Origin: Streptomyces sp. NBC_01197
GTDB taxonomy: Bacteria > Actinomycetota > Actinomycetes > Streptomycetales > Streptomycetaceae
Reading direction: 5' to 3'
NCBI RefSeq assembly: GCF_036010505.1
Contig: NZ_CP108569.1
Location: 3,669,001-3,733,000 of the forward strand
DNA length: 64,000 nt
The notes beneath the pieces were generated by a model, which was not told the origin of the DNA, made no database searches, and worked only from the letters and a program-made list of their open reading frames with translations. This document shows, piece by piece, positions 52,206 through 60,444 of this stretch. Numbering within the stretch: position 1 is the first letter of the stretch; every line of letters starts with the position of its first letter. The position numbers were made by a program, and so were the translations under genes.

Positions 52206-54998
52206 TCAACTCACGTACGCGCGGCTGCTGTCGCAGCGGCGGCTGTCGTACCGGCGTCTGACCGCCCCGAGGCCCACCGCGTACAGGCCGAGCACCACCA
52301 GGAGCAGCGGATAGGAGAGCGCGGGCAGCGCCGCCATGCCCAGCAGCGGCCCCAGCGGCGAGAGCGGGAGCAGCAGTCCGACAGTGGCGAGAGCGGCCGC
52401 CGCCCAGCGGACCGGACTGGTTCCGCCGCGCTCTGCGGCCCGGCGCCCCGTACGCAGCAGGAGCATCACCAGCGACTGCGTCAGCAGGTTCTCCACGAAC
52501 CAGCCGGAGTGGAACACTGTCTCGCTGTCCGGGCCGCCAGGGCCGTGCACGGCGAGCGCCAGCACCCCGAACGTCGCGAGGTCGGCGACCGCGTTGAGCA
52601 CGCCGAACCCGGTGATGAAGCGGAGGAAGTCGCGCGACCGCAGAGTGGCGGGCCGGCGCAGCACCCCGGGGGCGGGCCGGTCGTAGGCGAACGCGAGCTG
52701 CGCCGCGTCGAAGCAGAGGTTCTGCACCAGCACCTGCGCCGGAAGCATCGGCAGGAACGGCAGCAGCAGACCGGCGGCGAGCATCGCGATGACGTTGCCG
52801 AGGTTGGACGAGAGCGTGACGCGCAGATACGTAGCGATGTTGCCGCTGCTGTGGCGTCCGGCCATCAGCGCGTGTTCGACGGCCGAGAGGTCCTTCGCGT
52901 GCTCGGCGAGCACCACGTCCGCGCCCTCCCGCGCCACGTCGACCGCGTCGCGCGGGCAGATCCCGACATCCGCCGCGTACAGGGCGGGCAGATCGTTGAC
53001 CCCGTCGCCGAGGAATCCGCAGACGCGGCCGTCCGCCCGGAGCGCGCGGACGATCCGCGCCTTGTGCTCGGGGGTGCAGCGGGCGAAGACGACCGTGTCA
53101 CGTACCGCCGAGGCCAGTTGGCCGTCCGTGAGGGCGTCCACGTCCCGGGCGGTGAGCACGGTCCCCGGTTCGAGCCCCAGTTCCTGGCAGGTACGGGCAG
53201 CGGTACCGGGGTGGTCGCCCGTCACGACCTTCACCGTCACACCCATCCCGGCGAGCGCGGGCAGCGCGTCAGCGGCGCTGGGAACCAGCGCGTCGCGAAG
53301 GGTCACAAAGCCGCGGAAGCTGAGACCGCGCTCGTCGGCAACGGTGTACGCCCGCTTGCGCGCCGGGCGCTCGGCGGTCGCGACGGCCAGCAGCCGGGCC
53401 CCGTTACGTACGTGATCCGTGGCCGCCGCGAGCAGCCGCTCCCGCTCCGCTCCGTCGAGCGCGCACCGCTCCAGTACGTTCTCGACTGCGCCCTTCACCA
53501 CGAGGGTGTCGACGCCCAGCCGGCCGGGACGGCGTACGACGGCGGTCGCCATGCGCCGCACCGGGTCGAAGGGCAGCGCGGCGATCCCCTCGTACGGCAG
53601 GAACTTCTCGCCGCCGGAACCGCCCGACCCGCCTGAACCTCCGGAGCCCCCGGAGCCGTCCGAGCCGGCGGACGCGGCGAGCAGCGCCTCGTCGAGCGGG
53701 TCGGGGGCGGGCAGGTCGGCCAGCTGGAGGGTCCACCAGGCGTTGACCGCGGCCCAGTGCAGCACGTCGTGGTCGTCCGCGCCGTCCGCGTCCAGCGCCC
53801 GGTCGACAACGGGCAGGTCCTGGGTGAGCGTTCCCGTCTTGTCCAGGCACAGCACATCCACCGCGCCCAGATCGTGCAGCGCAGGCAGCCGTTTGACGAT
53901 CACCCCGTGCCGGCGGGCGAGGAGGGAGGCGCCGCGCGCCAGACAGCTCGTGACGATCACCGGAAGCATCTCGGGGGTGAGCCCGACCGCCACCGCGACA
54001 GCGAACGGCAGCGTCTCAAGACCCCGCCCGCGCAGCGCCGCGTTCGCCATCAGCACCAGCGGCGGAGTGAGCAGCATGAACCGGATGAGGATCCACGAAA
54101 TACCGTGCACCGACCGGTCGAAGGCGCTCGGCCCGCGCGGCCCGGCCGCCCCGTGCCCGGCGGCGAACCTCGTCAGCGCCCCCGTCGCCACCACGACGGC
54201 GCTGCCGCTGCCCGATGCGACGCTGCTGCCCTGGAAGCAGAGATGCGCGCGGTCGAACCCGGTCTCGCCGGACGCCGGTCCGGACACCCGCAGGGGGACA
54301 TCGGCGGCCGACTTGGCGACCGCGGCCGACTCCCCGGTGAGCACCGACTGGTTCACACTCAGACCGACGGCCCGCAGCAGCCGCACATCGGCGGGTACCA
54401 GGTCGCCGGGGCCCAGCCGGACCACGTCGCCGGGCACCAGCTGGTCGACCGGCACCTCACGGGCCACCGGGACCGCGTCGTCCGCGGACCGCCGCAGCAC
54501 CGTCGCCGTACTGGCCACCAACTCCCGCAGCGCGCCCATCGAACGGTCCGCGCGGTGCTCCCCCGCGGCGCGCAGCGCACAGCTCACCACCACGAGCGCG
54601 CTGATCACACAGGCGGTCCCCCACGCCGCGACCAGCGACGACACCACACCGAGGCAGAGCAGCACGGCGGTGAAGGGGTCCCGGACGCTGCGCAGGAACC
54701 GTACGAGCCGCGGAACGGGCCGCCGGGCGGGCAGGGTGTTCTCGCCGAACTGCCGCAGCCGTGCCTCGGCCACCGCGTCCGTCAGCCCGCGCGGTCCGCT
54801 GTCCAGGGCGCGCAGCACCTGGAGCGAGGTCAGCGCGCCCAGATCCGGTACGGTGCCGTCGGCCGCCGGAACACCGTCCGCCACCCGCACGGCCCGGACG
54901 GAGACCCCGCAACCGGGCTCCGGGGCCGCGGCGGCGTCAGGTGCCTGTCCCACGGAGGAGACCCACTCCGGGAGCCCCGCCACCGGCCCGGTCGGCAA
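52206..54998 (-). CDS. mgtA: Magnesium-translocating P-type ATPase (MgtA/MgtB type)
   Basis: 930 residues, P-type class IIIB. The phosphorylation motif DKTGTLTQ, TGES in the actuator domain, CFQGSSV and the hinge GDGVNDLPAL are clear. The late helices contain LPMLPAQVLVQNLCFDAAQLA as in Mg2+ importers. The nucleotide domain holds a Gly/Ser repeat linker (GSGGSGGSGGSGG). The listed ATG (54998) overlaps the ArsR-family gene by 62 nt; a GTG at 54953 after GGGAGTGGG is a credible shorter start. It imports Mg2+ and possibly Ni2+ or Co2+. Confidence 0.9.
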   Translation of the reverse strand: MPTGPVAGLPEWVSSVGQAPDAAAAPEPGCGVSVRAVRVADGVPAADGTVPDLGALTSLQVLRALDSGPRGLTDAVAEARLRQFGENTLPARRPVPRLVRFLRSVRDPFTAVLLCLGVVSSLVAAWGTACVISALVVVSCALRAAGEHRADRSMGALRELVASTATVLRRSADDAVPVAREVPVDQLVPGDVVRLGPGDLVPADVRLLRAVGLSVNQSVLTGESAAVAKSAADVPLRVSGPASGETGFDRAHLCFQGSSVASGSGSAVVVATGALTRFAAGHGAAGPRGPSAFDRSVHGISWILIRFMLLTPPLVLMANAALRGRGLETLPFAVAVAVGLTPEMLPVIVTSCLARGASLLARRHGVIVKRLPALHDLGAVDVLCLDKTGTLTQDLPVVDRALDADGADDHDVLHWAAVNAWWTLQLADLPAPDPLDEALLAASAGSDGSGGSGGSGGSGGSGGEKFLPYEGIAALPFDPVRRMATAVVRRPGRLGVDTLVVKGAVENVLERCALDGAERERLLAAATDHVRNGARLLAVATAERPARKRAYTVADERGLSFRGFVTLRDALVPSAADALPALAGMGVTVKVVTGDHPGTAARTCQELGLEPGTVLTARDVDALTDGQLASAVRDTVVFARCTPEHKARIVRALRADGRVCGFLGDGVNDLPALYAADVGICPRDAVDVAREGADVVLAEHAKDLSAVEHALMAGRHSSGNIATYLRVTLSSNLGNVIAMLAAGLLLPFLPMLPAQVLVQNLCFDAAQLAFAYDRPAPGVLRRPATLRSRDFLRFITGFGVLNAVADLATFGVLALAVHGPGGPDSETVFHSGWFVENLLTQSLVMLLLRTGRRAAERGGTSPVRWAAAALATVGLLLPLSPLGPLLGMAALPALSYPLLLVVLGLYAVGLGAVRRRYDSRRCDSSRAYVS

Positions 54999-55314
54999 GC
55001 TGGCCGACCACGAGCCGTACGACGGTTACGACGTCGGGGTCGTCGACGAAGTACACCTGCCGCCGCCCCTCCCGCCGGGAACGCACCAGACCGGCCAGTT
55101 TCAGTTTCGTCAGATGCTGGCTCACCGCGGGGAGCGCGCCGCCCACCCGCTCGGCCAGGCCGCTGACGTCGCTCTCGCCCTGTGCCAGCGCCCACACGAT
55201 GTGCAGCCGGGCCGAGGAGGCGAGCAGACCGAACGCGGCGGCCGCTTCCGCGAGTACCTCGGCGGAAGGATCCGGGAACCTCTCGACGCCTGCCGCCACT
55301 TCGCCTTCCCCCAC
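54937..55314 (-). CDS. ArsR/SmtB-family metal-responsive regulator
   Basis: 125 residues with a winged HTH (LGLLASSARLHIVWALAQGE-like helix, then LPAVSQHLTKLKLAGLVRSR). The last helix (DDPDVVTVVRLVVGQLADR) lacks the usual His metal ligands and there is no cysteine, so the sensed signal is unclear. Its 3' end overlaps the P-type ATPase start, implying cotranscription and control of that transporter. Confidence 0.88.
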   Translation of the reverse strand: MGEGEVAAGVERFPDPSAEVLAEAAAAFGLLASSARLHIVWALAQGESDVSGLAERVGGALPAVSQHLTKLKLAGLVRSRREGRRQVYFVDDPDVVTVVRLVVGQLADRAGGGAPGVGLLRGTGT

Positions 55315-55403
55315 CGCTGGACCACCTTCCGGACCGCACCAGTCTAGGTCGCCGGGAAGCGGAGCATTTGCGTCCGGGAGCCCGGACCACTTAGCTTATC
55401 GGT

Positions 55404-55418
55404 ACGAAACTGTTTCGT
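55404..55418. promoter_or_regulatory. TetR operator palindrome upstream of the TetR/MFS operon
   Basis: ACGAAAC-T-GTTTCGT, a perfect 15-bp dyad starting 40 bp before the tetR-family ATG, in an AT-rich island. Location and form fit autorepression of the regulator and the following exporter. Confidence 0.8.
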
Positions 55419-55443
55419 TTTACTGGAGCTTTACGGAGTGGGT

Positions 55444-56055
55444 ATGCCGCAGCCCGAATCCCGGAGAACACGGCTGTCGCCCGAGCGGGAAGCGGAGATC
55501 TTCACTGTCACCCTCGACCTGGTCCGTGAGGTCGGCTACGAAGCCGCCCGCCTCGACACCGTGGCGCAGCGCTCCCAGTGCAGCAAGGCCACGCTGTACC
55601 GGCGCTGGCAGGGCAAGCCCCGGCTGGTGTCGGAGGCACTGCGGCACGGCAAGCCGTTCACCCTGGCCGGGCTGGACACCGGCTCCCTGCGGGGGGATCT
55701 GTACGAGATGACCTCCCGCATCGGAAAGGCCAGAAAGGACCACGCCCTGATGCGCGGCATCGCCCTGGCCGTCCGGCAGGACAGCGCGCTGGCGGACGCG
55801 ATGCACGAGACGCTGGTGCGGCCCGACCTGGAGGCCGCCCGCGGGATCGTGGACCGCGCCATCGCCCGCGGAGAGATCGATCCGGCCAATCCCGCCCTCG
55901 CATTCTTCCCCCACCTCATCCAGGGCGCGGGCTTCGCCCGGCTGGTCTTCGAACAGCGCGAGCCCGACGCCGACTACCTGCGCCGCTACGTCGACGCCGT
56001 CGCCCTCCCCGTGCTGCTCCGGGAGATCGACGGCAGCGCCACAGATACCACCTGA
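55444..56055 (+). CDS. TetR/AcrR-family transcriptional regulator
   Basis: 203 residues. TetR HTH: EAEIFTVTLDLVREVGYEAA, then TVAQRSQCSKATLYRRWQGK. A TetR_C-type ligand domain follows (about 80-200). ATG at 55444 has GGAG 5 nt upstream; a GTG at 55438 is also possible. It lies 7 bp before the MFS gene, so it is almost certainly cotranscribed with the exporter it regulates. Confidence 0.92.
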   Translation: MPQPESRRTRLSPEREAEIFTVTLDLVREVGYEAARLDTVAQRSQCSKATLYRRWQGKPRLVSEALRHGKPFTLAGLDTGSLRGDLYEMTSRIGKARKDHALMRGIALAVRQDSALADAMHETLVRPDLEAARGIVDRAIARGEIDPANPALAFFPHLIQGAGFARLVFEQREPDADYLRRYVDAVALPVLLREIDGSATDTT

Positions 56056-56062
56056 GAGGTAC

Positions 56063-58405
56063 ATGATGAGTTCCGCCCCCGCCGACGTGGCCGTCGGCCC
56101 CATATCCCCACCCGCCGCGCCACCGGCCCCATCGGCGTCGCCGCCCCCGGCACACCGCTGGTGGGCCCTCGTGGTCATCGGCCTCGCGCAGCTGATGGTG
56201 GTGCTGGACGCCACCATCGTGAACATCGCGCTGCCATCCGCCCAGCAGGACCTGGGATTCTCCAACGACGACCGGCAATGGGTCGTCACCGCCTACTCGC
56301 TGGCCTTCGGCAGTCTGCTGCTGCTCGGCGGACGGCTGGCCGATCTCTTCGGCCGCAAGACCACCCTGCTGATCGGACTGATCGGTTTCGCCGCCTCCTC
56401 CGCACTGGCCGGAGCCGCGGACGGCTTCACCATGCTGGTGGTGGGGCGTGCGCTCCAGGGCGCGTTCGGTGCGATGCTCGCGCCGTCGGCGCTCTCCCTG
56501 CTGACGACGACCTTCACTGACCCGAAGGAACGCGGCCGCGCATTCGGGGTGTTCGGGGCGATCGCCGGTTCCGGCGGCGCGGTGGGACTGCTGCTCGGCG
56601 GGGTGCTCACCGAGCACCTGAACTGGCGCTGGACGCTGTACGTCAACCTCGCCATCGCCGTACTCGCGGTGGCCGGGGCACTGCTGTTCATCCGGCGGCC
56701 GGCACCCGCCCAGCGCCCCAAGCTGGACCTGCTGGGCACCCTGCTGGTCTCCGGTGGGCTCTTCTGCATCGTCTACGGCTTCTCCAACGCGGAGACGTAC
56801 GCCTGGAGCGACCGGATGTGCTGGGGCTTCCTGGCGGGCGGTGTCGTCCTGCTGCTGGCCTTCATCGGCTGGCAGACCAGGGCCGTACACCCGTTGCTGC
56901 CGCTGCGGGTCTTCGCCGACCGGAACCGCAGCGCGTCGTACCTGATGGTGTTCTGCACCGGCGCCGGAATGTTCGGGATCTTCCTCTTCCTGACCTACTA
57001 CCTCCAGCAGATCCTGCATTACTCACCGGTGAAGACGGGCCTCGCCTTCCTGCCGATGATCCTGATGCTGATGCTGCTGGCTCAGCTGTCCCTCAACCTG
57101 CTCATGCCGAAGATCGGGCCCAAGATCATGGTGCCGGTCGGCACCCTGTTCGCAGCGGGCGGCCTGGCCTGGCTGACCAGGATCGACCTGTCCAGCAGCT
57201 ACAGCTCGGACATCCTGCCGCCTCTGCTCCTCATCGGCGCAGGTATCGGCATGGTGATGCCCCCGGCCATGTCGCTGGCGACGCTCGGTATCGCACCCGC
57301 GGACCAGGGGGTCGCGTCCGCGACCGTCAACACCATGCAGCAGGTGGGCGGTTCCATCGGCACCGCGCTGTTCTCCACCATGGCGACCACCGCCGCCGGC
57401 GACTACGTGAAGGACCACGGCACCTCCAAGCCGGCCCTCGCCGAAGCCGCCGTGCACAGCTACGCCACCGTCTACTGGTGGGCCGCCGGCCTGTTCGCGA
57501 TCGCCTTCCTGATCGCGCTCTTCCTCTACCGCAAGGGCCGGCCGCTGGCGGCCGCACCGGCAGCCACTCCGGCAGTCGCCAAGTCCCCCGAGGCCGCCGT
57601 GACCCCGCAGGACCGGCCGACCGCTGAAATCCCGGCCGCCGAGGCGCCCGCGGGCCCGCAGGCGAGTGTGCGGGGACGGGTGCTGGGTGAGCGCGGCGCT
57701 CCGGTGGCGTCGGCGGTGACGCTGATCGACCAGGCCGGCCGCCAGGTCGCGCGGGCCGTACCCGGGCCTGACGGCTCGTACGCGCTGTCCGCCCCGTACG
57801 GCAGGTACGTCCTGGTCGCATCGGCGCCCGACTGCCGCCCCAGGATCAGCGAACTCGTCCTGGGCGCGGAACCCGTCGACCACAACGTCCAGCTCGCGGG
57901 GACCGGCGGACTCTTCGGCACCGTCAGCGGGGCGGCCGGGCCCATCGAAGGCGCGCTGCTCGTCGTGACGGACGTGGAAGGCAGTGTGGTGGACTCCACG
58001 GTGTCGGCCGCGGACGGCAGCTACCGGCTGCCCGCGCTGCCGCCGGCCGCGTACACCCTCACCGCCGGAGCGGAGGGCCACCAGCCCTACGCCGCCCTGG
58101 TCACGGTGACCGGCTCCGCGCCCACCCGCCACGACGCGGCCCTCACGGCCGCGGCGACGGTGCGGGGCACGGTGCTCGGGCCGCAGGGAGCGCCGGTGAA
58201 CGACGCCCTGGTCACGCTGCTCGACGCGGCGGGCAACGTCGTCGGACGGCACACCACGGGCCCGGACGGCGTCTACACGTTCACGGGTCTCACCGGCCTC
58301 GACTACACCGTGATCGCCGCGGGGTATCCGCCCGCCGCGTCCCAGGTCGTCGTCTCCTCGGGCCCCCAGGACGGCTTCGACATGCTGCTGGGGCACTCGG
58401 ACTGA
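56063..58405 (+). CDS. DHA2-family (EmrB/QacA) MFS exporter with three C-terminal carboxypeptidase-regulatory-like domains
   Basis: 780 residues. The transporter part (about 30-495) has 14 predicted helices and DHA2 motifs: LDATIVNIALPSAQQDLGF, GRLADLFGRKTTLL and the motif-C region GAIAGSGGAVGLLLGGVL. After the last helix (FAIAFLIALFLYRKGR) comes a Pro/Ala linker and three tandem beta-sandwich units. Each begins VxGxVxG and has a DGSY or DGVY turn (about 538-605, 613-680, 690-760). These match CarboxypepD_reg-like repeats. Even helix number would leave them cytoplasmic, which is unusual. RBS GAGAGG; ATG at 56063 or 56066. Confidence 0.9.
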   Translation: MMSSAPADVAVGPISPPAAPPAPSASPPPAHRWWALVVIGLAQLMVVLDATIVNIALPSAQQDLGFSNDDRQWVVTAYSLAFGSLLLLGGRLADLFGRKTTLLIGLIGFAASSALAGAADGFTMLVVGRALQGAFGAMLAPSALSLLTTTFTDPKERGRAFGVFGAIAGSGGAVGLLLGGVLTEHLNWRWTLYVNLAIAVLAVAGALLFIRRPAPAQRPKLDLLGTLLVSGGLFCIVYGFSNAETYAWSDRMCWGFLAGGVVLLLAFIGWQTRAVHPLLPLRVFADRNRSASYLMVFCTGAGMFGIFLFLTYYLQQILHYSPVKTGLAFLPMILMLMLLAQLSLNLLMPKIGPKIMVPVGTLFAAGGLAWLTRIDLSSSYSSDILPPLLLIGAGIGMVMPPAMSLATLGIAPADQGVASATVNTMQQVGGSIGTALFSTMATTAAGDYVKDHGTSKPALAEAAVHSYATVYWWAAGLFAIAFLIALFLYRKGRPLAAAPAATPAVAKSPEAAVTPQDRPTAEIPAAEAPAGPQASVRGRVLGERGAPVASAVTLIDQAGRQVARAVPGPDGSYALSAPYGRYVLVASAPDCRPRISELVLGAEPVDHNVQLAGTGGLFGTVSGAAGPIEGALLVVTDVEGSVVDSTVSAADGSYRLPALPPAAYTLTAGAEGHQPYAALVTVTGSAPTRHDAALTAAATVRGTVLGPQGAPVNDALVTLLDAAGNVVGRHTTGPDGVYTFTGLTGLDYTVIAAGYPPAASQVVVSSGPQDGFDMLLGHSD

Positions 58406-58481
58406 ACCGGATCCGGGGCGGCGGCACGGTCTCAGCACCGCCGCCCCGGCCACCGGCCCCGAGACATACGGCACAAGACAG

Positions 58482-58521
58482 CGGAACGGCCCGCATCACG
58501 ATCATGATGCGGGCCGTTCCG
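58482..58521. terminator. Strong bidirectional terminator between the MFS gene and tRNA-Leu
   Basis: A perfect 17-bp stem, CGGAACGGCCCGCATCA at 58482-58498 with its complement at 58505-58521, has a 6-nt loop. It serves the plus-strand MFS gene and the minus-strand tRNA. Confidence 0.92.
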
Positions 58522-58557
58522 TTGGTGATACTGAACACCTTCACCGGTGTCCGATGA

Positions 58558-58643
58558 TGGTGCGCGAGGGGGGATTTGAACCCCCACGTCCCTAAGGACA
58601 CTGGCACCTGAAGCCAGCGCGTCTGCCGTTCCGCCACTCGCGC
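58558..58643 (-). tRNA. tRNA-Leu (anticodon CAG)
   Basis: On the minus strand the gene starts GCGCGAG (58643) and ends CTCGCGC plus discriminator A (58561). CCA is encoded at 58560-58558. The anticodon stem-loop CTGGC-TTCAGGT-GCCAG gives CAG, reading CUG leucine codons. A long variable arm (GTGTCCTTAGGGAC) and the T-arm GGGGGTTCAAATCCCCC complete the class II leucine tRNA fold. Confidence 0.97.
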
Positions 58644-58960
58644 AAGTGGTGTATCCGAGGCTCTCTCACTGGTTTGTGCGAGCGCCTGGCGACATCCGGA
58701 AGATTAGCACGCTGGACAGGGTGGATTCACATCCGTTCCCCTGGGGGAACGACCGCCCCCCGCCCGTGGAACGAGGCAGCGCTCCCCCCACTCCTCCTCA
58801 GTGCGCGCCGAGTGCGGGACACTGTTCGGGAGGCACCTCTACGATCCGTGTGAGAGGTGACACTTATCCACAGGGGAGACAAGGGGAACCAGCCGTTTTC
58901 CCCGTGCGTGGATACGATCAGTAAGCAGTACCAGGACGACAACGTCGGAGGAGGTGCCTC
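58644..58960. other. 317-bp region between tRNA-Leu and fhaA with a DnaA-box-like site
   Basis: No gene. TTATCCACA at 58864-58872 is a DnaA-box-like nonamer. TACGAT (about 58913-58918) is a possible -10 for fhaA, and on the minus strand TAATCT (complement of about 58704-58709) could be the tRNA -10. The fhaA RBS is GGAGGAGGTG just before 58961. Confidence 0.5.
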
Positions 58961-59785
58961 ATGGGAGTCATGAAGAAGTTCGAGCAGCGTCTCGAAGGTC
59001 TGGTCAACGGCACCTTCGCGAAGGTGTTCAAGTCCGAGGTCCAGCCCGTCGAGATCGCCGGCGCGCTCCAGCGCGAATGCGACAACAACGCCACGATCTG
59101 GAACCGCGAGCGGACGGTCGTCCCCAACGACTTCATCGTCGAACTGAGCACACCGGACTACGAGCGCCTCAGTCCGTACTCGGGGCAGCTCGGCGACGAA
59201 CTCTCCGGGCTGGTCCGGGACTACGCCAAGCAGCAGCGGTACGCCTTCATGGGCCCGGTCAAGGTCCACCTGGAGAAGGCCGACGACCTGGACACCGGCC
59301 TCTACCGCGTCCGCAGCCGCACCCTCGCGTCGAGCACCAGCCAGCAGGGCGCCGACCGCGGGCCCGCACCGGCCCCCCAGCGGGACGCCGGCGGTTACGG
59401 CTACCCGCCGGCCTCGGCCCCGCCCATGCCCGCCGCGCCTCCGCCCGGAGTCCACCGCCCAGCAGCCGGCCGCGCGCCCTCTCCCGGGCCCATGCCGAGC
59501 ACCCAGACGCGGCGCTGGATCGAGGTCAACGGCACCCGCCATCAGATCTCGCGCGCCACCCTGGTCCTCGGCCGCAGCACCGAAGCCGACGTGCGTATCG
59601 ACGACCCCGGCGTATCCCGCCGGCACTGTGAGATCCGCGCCGGTTCCCCCTCGACGATCCAGGATCTCGGTTCCACCAACGGCATCGTGGTAGACGGACA
59701 GCACACCACCCGCGCTACGCTCCGCGACGGCTCGCGGATCGTCGTGGGCAATTCCACCATCGTTTACCGGCAAGCCGAAGGGTGA
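58961..59785 (+). CDS. fhaA: FhaA: DUF3662 and FHA domain protein
   Basis: 274 residues. The N-terminal DUF3662 domain (MKKFEQRLEGLVNGTFAKVF to about 120) joins through a Pro/Ala-rich linker to a C-terminal FHA domain. Its phosphothreonine-binding residues lie in LVLGRSTEADVRIDDPGVSRRHCEI and LGSTNGIVVDG. Mycobacterial FhaA binds phosphorylated partners such as MviN in cell-wall growth control. It is first gene of the FHA-PP2C-SEDS-PBP cluster, which in actinobacteria is completed by PknB. Strong GGAGGAGG before ATG 58961. Confidence 0.94.
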   Translation: MGVMKKFEQRLEGLVNGTFAKVFKSEVQPVEIAGALQRECDNNATIWNRERTVVPNDFIVELSTPDYERLSPYSGQLGDELSGLVRDYAKQQRYAFMGPVKVHLEKADDLDTGLYRVRSRTLASSTSQQGADRGPAPAPQRDAGGYGYPPASAPPMPAAPPPGVHRPAAGRAPSPGPMPSTQTRRWIEVNGTRHQISRATLVLGRSTEADVRIDDPGVSRRHCEIRAGSPSTIQDLGSTNGIVVDGQHTTRATLRDGSRIVVGNSTIVYRQAEG

Positions 59786-59795
59786 AGCGGGGGCA

Positions 59796-60314
59796 ATGTC
59801 AGAGCTGACCCTGACGGTCATGCGGCTAGGTTTCCTAGCTGTTCTGTGGCTGTTCGTGATCGTGGCCGTCCAGGTCATCCGCAGCGATCTGTTCGGAACG
59901 CGCGTCACGCAGCGCGGCTCACGCCGCAACGCGGACTCCCGTCCTCCGCAGACCGCACGGCAGGCCGCCGCGCCGCCGCAACAGCGTCAGCAGCCGGCCA
60001 CCGGCCGCCAGCGCCGGGGCGCACCCACCAAACTCGTCGTATCCGAGGGCTCCCTCACGGGCACCACGGTCGCCCTCCAGGGGCAGACCGTCACCCTCGG
60101 CCGGGCACATGATTCAACGATCGTGCTGGATGACGACTACGCGTCGAGCAGGCATGCCAGGATCTACCCCGACCGTGACGGCCAGTGGATCGTCGAGGAT
60201 CTCGGGTCCACCAACGGCACGTATCTCGACCGGACCCGCCTGACCACCCCGACGCCGATCCCGCTGGGCGCACCGATCCGCATCGGCAAGACCGTCATCG
60301 AGCTGCGGAAGTAG
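59796..60314 (+). CDS. fhaB: FhaB (FipA-type) membrane-anchored FHA protein
   Basis: 172 residues. An N-terminal membrane helix (TVMRLGFLAVLWLFVIVAVQ), a Gln/Arg/Ala-rich linker and a C-terminal FHA domain (VTLGRAHDSTIVLDDDYASS, RHARI, DLGSTNGTYLDR). In mycobacteria FhaB/FipA links PknB and PstP signalling to division. ATG at 59796, 10 bp after fhaA. Confidence 0.94.
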   Translation: MSELTLTVMRLGFLAVLWLFVIVAVQVIRSDLFGTRVTQRGSRRNADSRPPQTARQAAAPPQQRQQPATGRQRRGAPTKLVVSEGSLTGTTVALQGQTVTLGRAHDSTIVLDDDYASSRHARIYPDRDGQWIVEDLGSTNGTYLDRTRLTTPTPIPLGAPIRIGKTVIELRK

Positions 60315-60444
60315 TCACGACAATGAGCGAGCGGAGCGAGCGAGCCGCAGCGGTTCCGGCAACGGGCCGGGGCGCGCTCCCGACCGGAGGGTGGGCAGTG
60401 TGGCTCGAGACCGGTTGTACCCGGAGCCGACAGGCGAGGTGCGC

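Noticed and set aside
55404-58405. Secondary-metabolite cluster self-resistance
   Set aside because: A TetR/MFS pair alone, with no biosynthetic genes nearby, is an ordinary efflux operon.
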